Positions 35,579 to 42,993 of a DNA stretch of 64,000 bases are shown in pieces (within the stretch, counting starts at the first letter, position 1; the number at the start of each line of letters is the position of its first letter). Position numbers and translations under genes: made by a program. The notes beneath the pieces were generated by a model. The model made no database searches. It worked only from the letters and a program-made list of their open reading frames with translations, and had not been told where the DNA came from. Source of the stretch: Marinobacter sp050379415 (GTDB lineage: Bacteria; Pseudomonadota; Gammaproteobacteria; Pseudomonadales; Oleiphilaceae); NCBI RefSeq assembly GCF_050379415.1, contig NZ_JBNRLS010000003.1, forward strand, positions 124,001-188,000, written 5' to 3'.

Positions 35579-36886
35579 TTAGAACGCAGCAGTCCAGCCA
35601 GCCGGCACGCTACCTTCACGGATACGTTGTGGGTGGTCTCCCACATCAACTCGAACCACTTCTTCGGCCCGATCAATGTTGATCACCGACATTTGATCCG
35701 TCCCGCTCCAGGACACGAAGCAGTTTTCGCCCGAAGTATCCCGGGTAATCCAGTAAGGCTTCTCACCCAGCCCTTCCAACAATTCATATTCGAATGTTTT
35801 ACGGTCAACAATGGCCACATAGTCGCTCATGGTGCCGGCAACACACAGCTTCTCGTCATCGGCCCCCATTGAGATTCCGTGGTGCGCCGAGTCGTTCACG
35901 TACAGCTCGACTGGCAGGTCTGGCACCCGGTTCGGAAGGTTGGCGACTCGGGTGATCTGGTCATTTTCCATATCGTACTCAACGAACCCATGGAAGAACG
36001 AAAGCTGGAAGTAGAAGAACTTTTCATCCTCGGTGTGCGCCATGGGTCGAATGGCTGGGCTCATGTCCGGATAACCCGCTTCGGCCAGTTTTTCGCTGAT
36101 ATCAAAGCTTTTGATGTCTTCCCAGGTGTCCGTATCAACCACTTTGAAAATGCGCTCGCCCTTGGTGTCGGTCAGTGCGCCACGGTCTGCGGGGGAGAAC
36201 ACATGACCGATACTGGCGTGGTAAATCTTCTTGCCATCTTTCGAGTAAACATTTTCATGGGGTGAGTTACCGGTTGGGAAGCGCGCTTTTTCTTCTCCGG
36301 TCCAGACATCCAGAATATGCACCACATTGCCTGTTGAGGCAGACACCGCAACTTCACTGCCGTCAGGAGATAGCGCCATATGGTCAGAGCGAATACCCTC
36401 CACTTCGAATCGCCACACAATGTCATTGGAGGCGATATCGATGGCGACGACATCCGCAAAACTGGGGCGCGAAACGATTAACAGCTCCCCGTTTCGGGTG
36501 CTATACATGTCGTCTACGTATTGGTTGTGGCCCTCCCCGATCAACAATGCAATGCCATGAAACGCGGCCAATTTGACCGGATCAAGACGAATCTCATTCA
36601 TCCGCTCTTCTTTGTCCGGAATGCCATTGATGCGACCAATTTTTACGTAGCTTTCGCCATCAATTACATCAATGACGCCATCCCAGTTGCTACCGACAAA
36701 CACCACAGGTTTGGCACCATCCTCAACGGGAATCTTTGCTTGGAGCTCGTTCTCCGGTTGTGTTTGTTCCGTAGGGTTCTGGGCCGAGGTGTCGCTGTCT
36801 TTGTCACCAGCACTTTCACTTTCGCCCATGCAGCCGGACAGAATCAGCGCCATAAAAAAGGGGGTAAGGGATGCTGTTAATCGCAT
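35579..36886 (-). CDS. beta-propeller (YVTN-type) lipoprotein
   Basis: A 435-residue exported lipoprotein (lipobox ILSGC, Cys19) with a Ser/Asp/Gln-rich linker (about 20-50). The rest is built of seven-bladed-propeller-like repeats such as DHMALSPDGSEVAVSAS, GNVVHILDVWTGEE and VYSKDGKKIY. I find no catalytic motif; the family is usually a binding or scaffolding surface, and some quinoprotein-like dehydrogenases share the fold. It precedes the ceramidase gene on the same strand, so a joint role in sphingolipid capture or signalling is inferred, not shown. Confidence 0.75.
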   Translation of the reverse strand: MRLTASLTPFFMALILSGCMGESESAGDKDSDTSAQNPTEQTQPENELQAKIPVEDGAKPVVFVGSNWDGVIDVIDGESYVKIGRINGIPDKEERMNEIRLDPVKLAAFHGIALLIGEGHNQYVDDMYSTRNGELLIVSRPSFADVVAIDIASNDIVWRFEVEGIRSDHMALSPDGSEVAVSASTGNVVHILDVWTGEEKARFPTGNSPHENVYSKDGKKIYHASIGHVFSPADRGALTDTKGERIFKVVDTDTWEDIKSFDISEKLAEAGYPDMSPAIRPMAHTEDEKFFYFQLSFFHGFVEYDMENDQITRVANLPNRVPDLPVELYVNDSAHHGISMGADDEKLCVAGTMSDYVAIVDRKTFEYELLEGLGEKPYWITRDTSGENCFVSWSGTDQMSVINIDRAEEVVRVDVGDHPQRIREGSVPAGWTAAF

Positions 36887-37005
36887 AAAAAGGGCTCCAC
36901 ATTGATATCTATTGTTTTTCTTTAATCACGACACGGCCAAAACGTGACATTTAGTTGTGAAACATTATGGGTACAAAATCACGGTTTCAGCTATGGCAGA
37001 ATTGA

Positions 37006-37281
37006 CAGAGCGATTGGCGGAACCGTCAACTCGGCCAATATACGCCCGCTGAGGACCCTACCCCATTTCCAGAGACGGTATTAAAGCCGGATGAACTGGT
37101 GGCGGATTACATTGCCCGGGACATTTTGAGTTTCGCGATCGGGAACAAGGCCAATCACGGTCGAAATACAGCGATCCCGAAAGAACACGTTCTTAAAATC
37201 ACGAATCTGCGCGATGACTTGCTAGAGAATGGAGCCCCTGAGTCCATGATTAAGGCCCCGGGGGTGAACTTTTTAATTTAG
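37006..37281 (+). pseudogene. HipA-like serine kinase C-terminal remnant
   Basis: An open frame after a stop at 37003 encodes about 90 residues with no strong start; the only candidate is a GTG at 37099. The stretch ARDILSFAIGNKANHGRNTAI resembles the catalytic Asn-Asp-His region of HipA toxin kinases (consensus like LNLAxGNTDNHGRN), but the usual Asp of NTDNH is Lys-Ala here. The DPEGI segment that should follow is missing; a short helical tail follows directly. It is therefore most likely a decayed internal fragment. The identification rests on one motif. Confidence 0.4.
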
Positions 37282-37316
37282 ACCCACCAACCTCACTCCG
37301 GCCCGCCCCACTCGGC

Positions 37317-37363
37317 GCCCTCCGGAGGAAGGTCTCAGGTTCGAATCCTGACGGGCGGGCCAT
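37317..37363 (+). repeat. partial copy of tRNA-Arg 3' half (attR-like)
   Basis: Bases GCCCTCCGGAGG then AAGGTCTCAGGTTCGAATCC and on to the CCAT after the acceptor stem match 32750-32798 of the tRNA gene, except that two bases (CA) after the anticodon stem are missing. The copy lacks the 5' half, so it is not a working tRNA. About 30 bases later the sequence CTTTTTTGTGAAGGACGGTC again resembles the tRNA's downstream terminator flank. Confidence 0.9.
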
Positions 37364-37446
37364 ATTCCAAGAAAGAGCCCGTCATCGAGCAGGCTTTTTT
37401 GTGAAGGACGGTCTGATCGTTAGCTTTGACGAGGACTTGGGGCCGA

Positions 37447-37473
37447 CCCTCCGCCTGCCAGGCAGGCGGAGGG
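37447..37473. repeat. 27-bp perfect palindrome
   Basis: Two 13-base arms (CCCTCCGCCTGCC and its exact complement) meet at a single central A (37460). No T-run follows in either direction. It lies in the 340-base non-coding stretch 37364-37705, which otherwise holds only a short T-rich hairpin near 37376-37396 and nothing that I can assign. Could be a protein-binding site or a leftover of a repeat element. Confidence 0.85.
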
Positions 37474-37705
37474 AATGTCGGAACGCACCAACGACGGCCC
37501 CGAAGGGGTAAGGTCGCTAAGCGGCCGAATACAAACCACGTCAGCTGTTTGGGCACAGAAGCATAGCAAAGATGGGGCCGCTCAAATCTGTGTGCGGACT
37601 CCGGCACTGCGAGCAATAGCATCCTTGCCATGCTCATCCATTGTAAAGAGGCTCCCCTGCACAATTGCTGGCCATTCAGGAGAGCACTTTTTCTTACTGT
37701 CGCTC

Positions 37706-38680
37706 TTAGCCAAGTAATTTGCGAATCTCATCCATGATTGCCGCCTGCTCTTTGCGCGCGGCAAGGGCAGTCTCCATATCCACTTTCACGAACCGGACCG
37801 GCATGTTCGGCTGTAACTGACCAATCAGGTCCATGTCAGCCGAAATAACGCAACCTAGCATGAAATACCCCCCACCAGACACTGCATCGCGGTGCAGTAC
37901 GATTGGCTCTGAGCCGCTCGGTACCTGAATGGAGCCGTAGGGATAACAGGCATCGGTGATGTTGGAAGGGTCCGCGCCGGCACTGAACGGCTGTTCGCGC
38001 TCGACAAAATCAAGCTTGCGCCCGCCCTGAAAGCGATAGCCCATTCGGTCTGCTTCATTGGCGACTTTCCAGGTATCCTCGAAAAAACTGTTCTGGGACT
38101 GCTCAGTAATTCGATGCCAGTATAGCCCCGGCAGCACGCGAATTTCGGCCGGATTGGACGGGCCGCGCCGCAGCGACACAGGTACCGAGGTCCCATCCTT
38201 AACAGTTTTGCTGCTTTTTCCGAGTGGCAGCGAATCTCCAGGCTGTACAGGACGGCCGTCAACACCACCAAGCGCACCGATGGCATAGGTCGAACGGCTG
38301 CCAAGGTGAACGGGCGTGGTAATACCGCCGGAAATAGCAATGTAGATTCGCGCGCCGGATTTCAGAAAATCGAAGGACAATACCTGGCCGGCTTTTACGG
38401 TGAAGGCGGTCCAGGTATCACGTGGCTCACCATCCACTTTCGGTGGCAGTTCCGCGCCGCAGACTGCAACGGTTACATCCCGTGTGAATTCAAGTTCCGG
38501 CCCGACGAATACGGATTCGAGCCCGGCCGCTCCCTCATCGTTGCCAACAAGCAGGTTGGCGGTTTTGAGCGCCAGACGGTCCATGGCCCCACCCATGGGA
38601 ATACCAAGATGATAATAGCCCGGCCGTCCCAGGTCCTGAATCGTGGTGGCAATACCGGCTGAGATTACATTAACGGTCAT
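37706..38680 (-). CDS. pxpC: 5-oxoprolinase subunit C / biotin-dependent carboxyltransferase family
   Basis: A 324-residue protein of the KipA/allophanate-hydrolase-subunit-2 family (ISAGIATTIQDLGRPGYYHLGIPMGG at the start, ISGGITTPVHLGSRSTY in the middle, and RMGYRFQGG). In 5-oxoprolinase it works with PxpB and PxpA to open pyroglutamate with ATP; homologous domains form the carboxyltransferase part of urea carboxylase. Its start overlaps pxpB by 11 bases. Here it sits beside a biotin carboxylase and carrier, so a true biotin-dependent carboxyltransferase role is possible. Confidence 0.9.
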   Translation of the reverse strand: MTVNVISAGIATTIQDLGRPGYYHLGIPMGGAMDRLALKTANLLVGNDEGAAGLESVFVGPELEFTRDVTVAVCGAELPPKVDGEPRDTWTAFTVKAGQVLSFDFLKSGARIYIAISGGITTPVHLGSRSTYAIGALGGVDGRPVQPGDSLPLGKSSKTVKDGTSVPVSLRRGPSNPAEIRVLPGLYWHRITEQSQNSFFEDTWKVANEADRMGYRFQGGRKLDFVEREQPFSAGADPSNITDACYPYGSIQVPSGSEPIVLHRDAVSGGGYFMLGCVISADMDLIGQLQPNMPVRFVKVDMETALAARKEQAAIMDEIRKLLG

Positions 38681-39545
38681 AAAGGGCCTCCATCAGCTTG
38701 GCGTTGGTACCGTCCATATCGGCATTGAACTCGCTTAGCGAAAAGCGAACGTTTCTGATACGGGGCATGTATTCGCCGGCCTGCACCTGGGCAATCGCGG
38801 CATCATACTCTTCGCGATTGATTGGTTTGAATCTGACGATATCCCCCGGCTTGAAGAAAACCATGAAGTCTTTCAGATAGGGAACTCTTTGCTCCGGGTC
38901 ATAGATCGGCATGGGGGTAATGCCAAACATCTGATAGCCTCCGGCGCCGCGCACGGAATAGATGCAGGAGAAGCTGCCCCCGTAGCCGACTGTCTGCCGT
39001 GGTGTGTCGGTGCGCGGGCGGAGGTATTTGGGCACCTGGATCTGACGCGACCGGTCGACCATCTGATAGAGAAAGGGAAGGCCGGATACAAAGCCGACCA
39101 TGGAGACGAACCACGGTGCTCCGGAATGCGCCTCAATGAATTTCTCTACGCTGTCATAGCCATTGATCGATGCTGCGTATTCGATGTCGGTCGCGCTGGG
39201 GTCCTGATGGCGTTCGCGAAACCGCATCAGCGTATCGTGCGTCCACGGATCCTGGTAATAGACCGGAACTTCGATAATACGTGTTTCCAGAACGTTTTCG
39301 CCCTGTTCCGCCTCGGCTTCCAGCCGTTTCAATTCCTTCATCATGTCATCCGGGTGAATTACATCCGGATCGAATTTGATCTGGAATGAGGCGTTGGCCG
39401 GACATATTTCGGTGACGCCCTTGATGTTGGCCTTGCGCACGGCGTTGGTCATGGACAGTGAGACAAAGAATGCCTCAAGCGACATTTCTTCGTCGACTTC
39501 TACGAAAATGTGCTCATCGCCGCCAAATGTGTATCGACTACTCAT
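38670..39545 (-). CDS. pxpB: 5-oxoprolinase subunit B / carboxyltransferase domain subunit 1 (KipI-like)
   Basis: About 291 residues from the ATG at 39545 (MSSRYTFGGDEHIF), a normal family start; a longer frame reaching 39755 would only extend into the biotin carboxylase gene. Landmarks are EVPVYYQDPW, FVSGLPFLYQM, YLRPRTDTPR and IYSVRGAGGYQMFG (family consensus GGW/GxxxG). With PxpC it forms the carboxyltransferase-like heterodimer. The N-terminal extension before the VPVYY block is longer than in the short PxpB proteins (about 220 residues), as in urea-carboxylase-type proteins. Overlaps the upstream stop by 8 bases. Confidence 0.88.
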   Translation of the reverse strand: MSSRYTFGGDEHIFVEVDEEMSLEAFFVSLSMTNAVRKANIKGVTEICPANASFQIKFDPDVIHPDDMMKELKRLEAEAEQGENVLETRIIEVPVYYQDPWTHDTLMRFRERHQDPSATDIEYAASINGYDSVEKFIEAHSGAPWFVSMVGFVSGLPFLYQMVDRSRQIQVPKYLRPRTDTPRQTVGYGGSFSCIYSVRGAGGYQMFGITPMPIYDPEQRVPYLKDFMVFFKPGDIVRFKPINREEYDAAIAQVQAGEYMPRIRNVRFSLSEFNADMDGTNAKLMEALYDR

Positions 39546-40935
39546 GAGTTTGAGCCCCTTTTTGTTTGATGAGATCAAGGTTGTTTTCCAGCCACGGCTC
39601 CAACCAACGGGTATGGACAGCACTTTGCTGCAGTTCTTCACTCTCGAGCAAAGCCTGGAACAGCGGCGCGGTGGTGGGCAGTCCCTCGATATGAAGCTCG
39701 TCCAGGGCACGTTTGAGGCGTAACAGTGCACGGTCGCGGTCTTCGGCCCAGACAATCAGTTTGCCCAACAGCGAATCGTAAAAAGGCGGAACGGCATAGC
39801 CCGGGTAGAGCATGTGATCGAAACGCACGCCCGGCCCATCCGGGGTAAGCAAATTACCGACGATGCCGGGAAACGGCATGAAATTATTGGCCGGATCTTC
39901 TGCGTTTAACCGCACTTCGATGGCGTGGCCGGTTCTGCGTATAGCCTCCTGTGTAACGCGCATCTTTGTGCCGCCGGCGATCAGGATCATCTCGGCAACC
40001 AGGTCAAAACTGCAGATCATTTCGGTCACAGGATGCTCGACCTGGATGCGGGTATTCATCTCAATGAAATAGAAGTTTCCTGACTCGTCGTCATAGAGAT
40101 ACTCGATGGTTCCGGCACCCCTGTAGTTCACAGCCTTGGCCAGCGCGACAGCCGAACGGTACAGTTCGTCGCGAACCCGGTCATCCAGCGCGATCGATGG
40201 CGCCTCTTCCCACACCTTCTGGCGGCGGCGCTGCAAAGAGCATTCGCGCTCAAAGAAATGCACTACGTTTTCGCCATCACCCAGTATCTGGACTTCGATG
40301 TGCCGGGCACGCTCAATGACCTTCTCTATATAGATGCCGCCGTCACCAAACGTTGCCTCAGCCTCCGAGGAAGCCTGGGGCGCAAGCTCCCGGAATTCGG
40401 CAGCGTCATGAGCAACACGGATGCCGCGACCGCCGCCTCCGGCCGCCGCCTTGATCATTACCGGGAAACCAATTTCCTCTGCTATTTCCGCGGCGGCATC
40501 CATGTCCTTTATAACGCCGTCACTGCCGGGCACCGTTGGTACATTTGCCTTCTCCGCTTCGGCTCGCGCGGCCGCCTTATCTCCCATCAGGCGTATGGTG
40601 TTGCCATCCGGACCTACGAAGACAAGTCCTGCGGCAGCTACAGCGTCTGCAAAGCCCGCATTTTCGGCAAGAAAGCCATAGCCAGGGTGAATGGCGTCGG
40701 CACCGGTTTCCTTTGCCGCCGTCAGGATCGCATCGATAGAGAGATAGGATTTTGCCGCCATTGGCGGCCCGATGTTAACCGTTTCATCCGCCATTTGAAC
40801 GGCTCGACTTTCGGTGTCAGCGTCGCTGTGAACGACCACTGTAGCGATCCCGAGATCACGTGCAGCGCGGATGATTCGGACTGCTATTTCACCCCGGTTG
40901 GCGATCAGCAGCTTTTGAATACCTGATTTTTTCAT
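39538..40935 (-). CDS. biotin carboxylase (AccC-like)
   Basis: A 465-residue ATP-grasp enzyme. It has the N-terminal LIANRGEIAVRIIRAARDLGI, the glycine-rich ATP loop KAAAGGGGRGIR, ERDCS-like ERECSLQRRRQK, the EMNTRIQVEHPVTE catalytic block and the C-terminal lid/domain. It carboxylates biotin on a carrier protein using bicarbonate and ATP. The setting, between a short carrier gene and PxpB/PxpC, suggests a dedicated subunit rather than the housekeeping acetyl-CoA carboxylase. It lies 7 bases after the carrier's stop. Confidence 0.92.
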   Translation of the reverse strand: MKKSGIQKLLIANRGEIAVRIIRAARDLGIATVVVHSDADTESRAVQMADETVNIGPPMAAKSYLSIDAILTAAKETGADAIHPGYGFLAENAGFADAVAAAGLVFVGPDGNTIRLMGDKAAARAEAEKANVPTVPGSDGVIKDMDAAAEIAEEIGFPVMIKAAAGGGGRGIRVAHDAAEFRELAPQASSEAEATFGDGGIYIEKVIERARHIEVQILGDGENVVHFFERECSLQRRRQKVWEEAPSIALDDRVRDELYRSAVALAKAVNYRGAGTIEYLYDDESGNFYFIEMNTRIQVEHPVTEMICSFDLVAEMILIAGGTKMRVTQEAIRRTGHAIEVRLNAEDPANNFMPFPGIVGNLLTPDGPGVRFDHMLYPGYAVPPFYDSLLGKLIVWAEDRDRALLRLKRALDELHIEGLPTTAPLFQALLESEELQQSAVHTRWLEPWLENNLDLIKQKGAQTHE

Positions 40936-40942
40936 GATGACC

Positions 40943-41182
40943 TCAGTTCAGCTCGGCAATAACCTGCCCTGCCATAACGGGTTCACCGTCACTGACCGGA
41001 AAGTCGGCAATCGTTCCGTCGGCATCCGCTTTCACTTCATGGAAGGTTTTCATGACCTCGACAAGACCGATGGTGTCGCCTTTGGTGACGGTATCGCCAA
41101 CTTCGCGGTAGGCGGCCTGGTCCGGTGCCGGTTTACGATAGAATGTTCCCGGGATTGGGGATTTCACTTCATGCTTAGCCAT
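40943..41182 (-). CDS. biotin carboxyl carrier protein, short form
   Basis: About 79 residues from the ATG at 41182 (MAKHEVKSPIPGTFYRKPAP); the GGAG before it supports this over an extension to 41221. This is a lone biotinyl domain. The biotin site reads EVMKTFHEV (Lys45), so the usual Ala-Met-Lys-Met is Val-Met-Lys-Thr. FYRKPAPD resembles the thumb-containing AccB proteins, but the long N-terminal part of AccB is absent. Carries CO2 between the biotin carboxylase and a carboxyltransferase, here presumably PxpB/PxpC. Confidence 0.9.
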   Translation of the reverse strand: MAKHEVKSPIPGTFYRKPAPDQAAYREVGDTVTKGDTIGLVEVMKTFHEVKADADGTIADFPVSDGEPVMAGQVIAELN

Positions 41183-41226
41183 CGGTAGTGTCTCCTGATT
41201 GTTATTGTGGTGCTGTCTCAAGCCGT

Positions 41227-41946
41227 TTATAGCTGTTTGATTGCTTCATTGACTGCCTTGGCAACGTCAAGGGCATTGGGTGTGTCAGAGTGGACACAAA
41301 CGGTTCCGGCGCGCACAGGCAGTGACTTGCCGTTGACGCTATCCACTTTGCCATTGCGCATAGCCTCGAGAACGCGCGATGCCGCATATCCGGGGTCGAC
41401 CTCGCTGTGCGACCGCGTAATGATCAGATTTCCGTTATCATCATATTCCAGATCGGCATAAAACTCTGCCAGGAAGGGGATTCCTCTTTCCTTGTAAACC
41501 TTTTCGTGCTGGGTGCCAGCAAGTCCCAGCACAGGCACTCCATAGACTTCGGCGGCATCAGCAACGGCATGGGCGATGTGCTCCATGCGCGCTGCCATGC
41601 CATAGAGTGCGCCGTGTGGTTTGAGATGCGACAGGGCCACACCACTGGCGTCCAGGAAGCCCTTCAGTGCGCCGATCTGATAGAGGATGATATTGGCCAT
41701 TTCCTCACGGCCAATCTTCATTTCCCGCCGACCAAACCCGGGCAGATCCGGTAGTGAGAAATGTGCACCAATCTTGACGTTATTCTTGCGTGCCAGTTCT
41801 ACGGTGCTGCGCATGTGGTTAGGGTCGGAGCCATGGAAACCGCACGCTATGTTGGCCTGGGTGATATACGGCATCATGCCTTCGTCGTCACCCATCCTGT
41901 AAAGGCCAAAGCTTTCGCCCATGTCACAATTCACATCTACATGCAT
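41227..41946 (-). CDS. pxpA: 5-oxoprolinase subunit A (LamB/YcsF family)
   Basis: A 239-residue LamB/YcsF protein with VDVNCDMGESFG, NIACGFHGSDPNHMR, VKIGAHFSLPDLPGFGRR and HLKPHGALYG, all standard. In the characterised PxpABC complex it is required with B and C to hydrolyse 5-oxoproline to glutamate with ATP. It lies 12 bases downstream of the permease gene and 44 bases upstream of the biotin carrier, so it joins transport and enzymes in one transcript. Confidence 0.93.
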   Translation of the reverse strand: MHVDVNCDMGESFGLYRMGDDEGMMPYITQANIACGFHGSDPNHMRSTVELARKNNVKIGAHFSLPDLPGFGRREMKIGREEMANIILYQIGALKGFLDASGVALSHLKPHGALYGMAARMEHIAHAVADAAEVYGVPVLGLAGTQHEKVYKERGIPFLAEFYADLEYDDNGNLIITRSHSEVDPGYAASRVLEAMRNGKVDSVNGKSLPVRAGTVCVHSDTPNALDVAKAVNEAIKQL

Positions 41947-41958
41947 CGTTTGTGCTCC

Positions 41959-42993
41959 TTAATTCTTGAGAGAGGCAACGTACCGAAGCCTGATCTGGTC
42001 TGCGATGACCGCCAGTATCAGCAGAATGCCGAGCACGACGGTTTGTAAGTAGGATTCGATTTGCGCCAGGTTCATGCCGTTCTGAATCAGGCCGATGAAC
42101 AGGGCACCGAGGACGACGCTTTCAAGGCGTCCCACGCCACCTCGGAGACTGACCCCGGCTATGACGCAAGCGGCAATGGATTCCAATGGCATCGAAGCAC
42201 CAATGTTGGCTTCACCGGTATCAATACGCGCCGTCAAAAGCATGCCGGCAATGGCTGCAAAGAGAGCGCTCAGCACATAGGTGAAAAACAGCGTGGCTTT
42301 GGTATTGATGCCTGATAGTGAGGCAGCCTTCAGGTTCCCTCCGACAGCATAGAAGTACCGACCGTTGGGCGTGCGGTAGAGGAACACATATAGCGCGAAC
42401 ACCAGCAATGCAGCGACAAAGACCGGTGCGGGTATACCGAACAGGGAACCATAGCCAAAGGTGTCGCTGAAGGCCCGTGGCATGCCGTAAACAGGCACGC
42501 CACCGGTCAGATAGAGTGCGACACCGAAACCGACCGACGCCATGCCAAGCGACACCATGAAAGGCGATACATTGAAGAAGGCGACGCCGGCACCGTTCAC
42601 GATACCGATCGTGACGCCTGCCAGAATGCCGGACAAACAACCAAGTGCGATTGCCAGCCAGACCATGTCGGGTGCGATGGAGAAGACGGCAGCCATAACC
42701 ATGGCCCCGACCACTGAACTCAGTGCCAGAGCAGTGCCAACCGACAGGTCAAAGCCCCCGGTGAGCAGAGCCATCATTTGGCCTAGTGCAACAATCATCA
42801 GGTAGACCGATTGGCGAAGCACGTTCATCAGGTTCTGCAACGTGAGGAAGTTGTCCGACAACAGCGAGAACACCACCATGGCGATGAACAGAAGAAAGGG
42901 CAGAATGCCGAGCTTCACGAACACGCGCTTGGTTAAGTTCCCAATGCCGCCGATAGCCGGTGCGTTCGGCGCAGTAACAGATTGCTCAGCCAT
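41959..42993 (-). CDS. ribose/sugar-type ABC transporter permease (RbsC-like)
   Basis: A 344-residue inner-membrane permease of the BPD_transp_2 family, with about ten hydrophobic segments and the signatures GQMMALLTGGFDLSVG, GSLFGIPAPVF, YAVGGNLKAASLSGINT (the ABC-coupling loop) and GGVGRLESVVLGALFIGLIQNGMNL. Members import ribose, autoinducer-2 or other small polar compounds. It overlaps the ATPase stop by one base and lies 12 bases before pxpA, so the imported solute is probably the substrate of the pxp/biotin enzymes. Confidence 0.9.
   Translation of the reverse strand: MAEQSVTAPNAPAIGGIGNLTKRVFVKLGILPFLLFIAMVVFSLLSDNFLTLQNLMNVLRQSVYLMIVALGQMMALLTGGFDLSVGTALALSSVVGAMVMAAVFSIAPDMVWLAIALGCLSGILAGVTIGIVNGAGVAFFNVSPFMVSLGMASVGFGVALYLTGGVPVYGMPRAFSDTFGYGSLFGIPAPVFVAALLVFALYVFLYRTPNGRYFYAVGGNLKAASLSGINTKATLFFTYVLSALFAAIAGMLLTARIDTGEANIGASMPLESIAACVIAGVSLRGGVGRLESVVLGALFIGLIQNGMNLAQIESYLQTVVLGILLILAVIADQIRLRYVASLKN

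Larger units (their letters stand above)
32798..37363. mobile_element. putative small genomic island in the tRNA-Arg 3' end
   Basis: The tRNA-Arg 3' half (32750-32798) is repeated at 37317-37363 with one 2-base gap, so the segment between is bracketed by direct repeats, as left by site-specific integration at a tRNA 3' end. Inside are a ceramidase gene, a beta-propeller lipoprotein gene and a HipA-like relic. No integrase or transposase is visible, so any element is decayed or mobilised in trans. The similarity also continues beyond the tRNA copy (about 32829-32860 matches about 37391-37422), which instead could reflect a tandem tRNA duplication split later. Confidence 0.5.

Noticed and set aside
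32798..37363. Calling the segment an active integrative element.
   Set aside because: No integrase, recombinase or mobilisation gene is visible inside, and only one tRNA-derived repeat pair brackets it.
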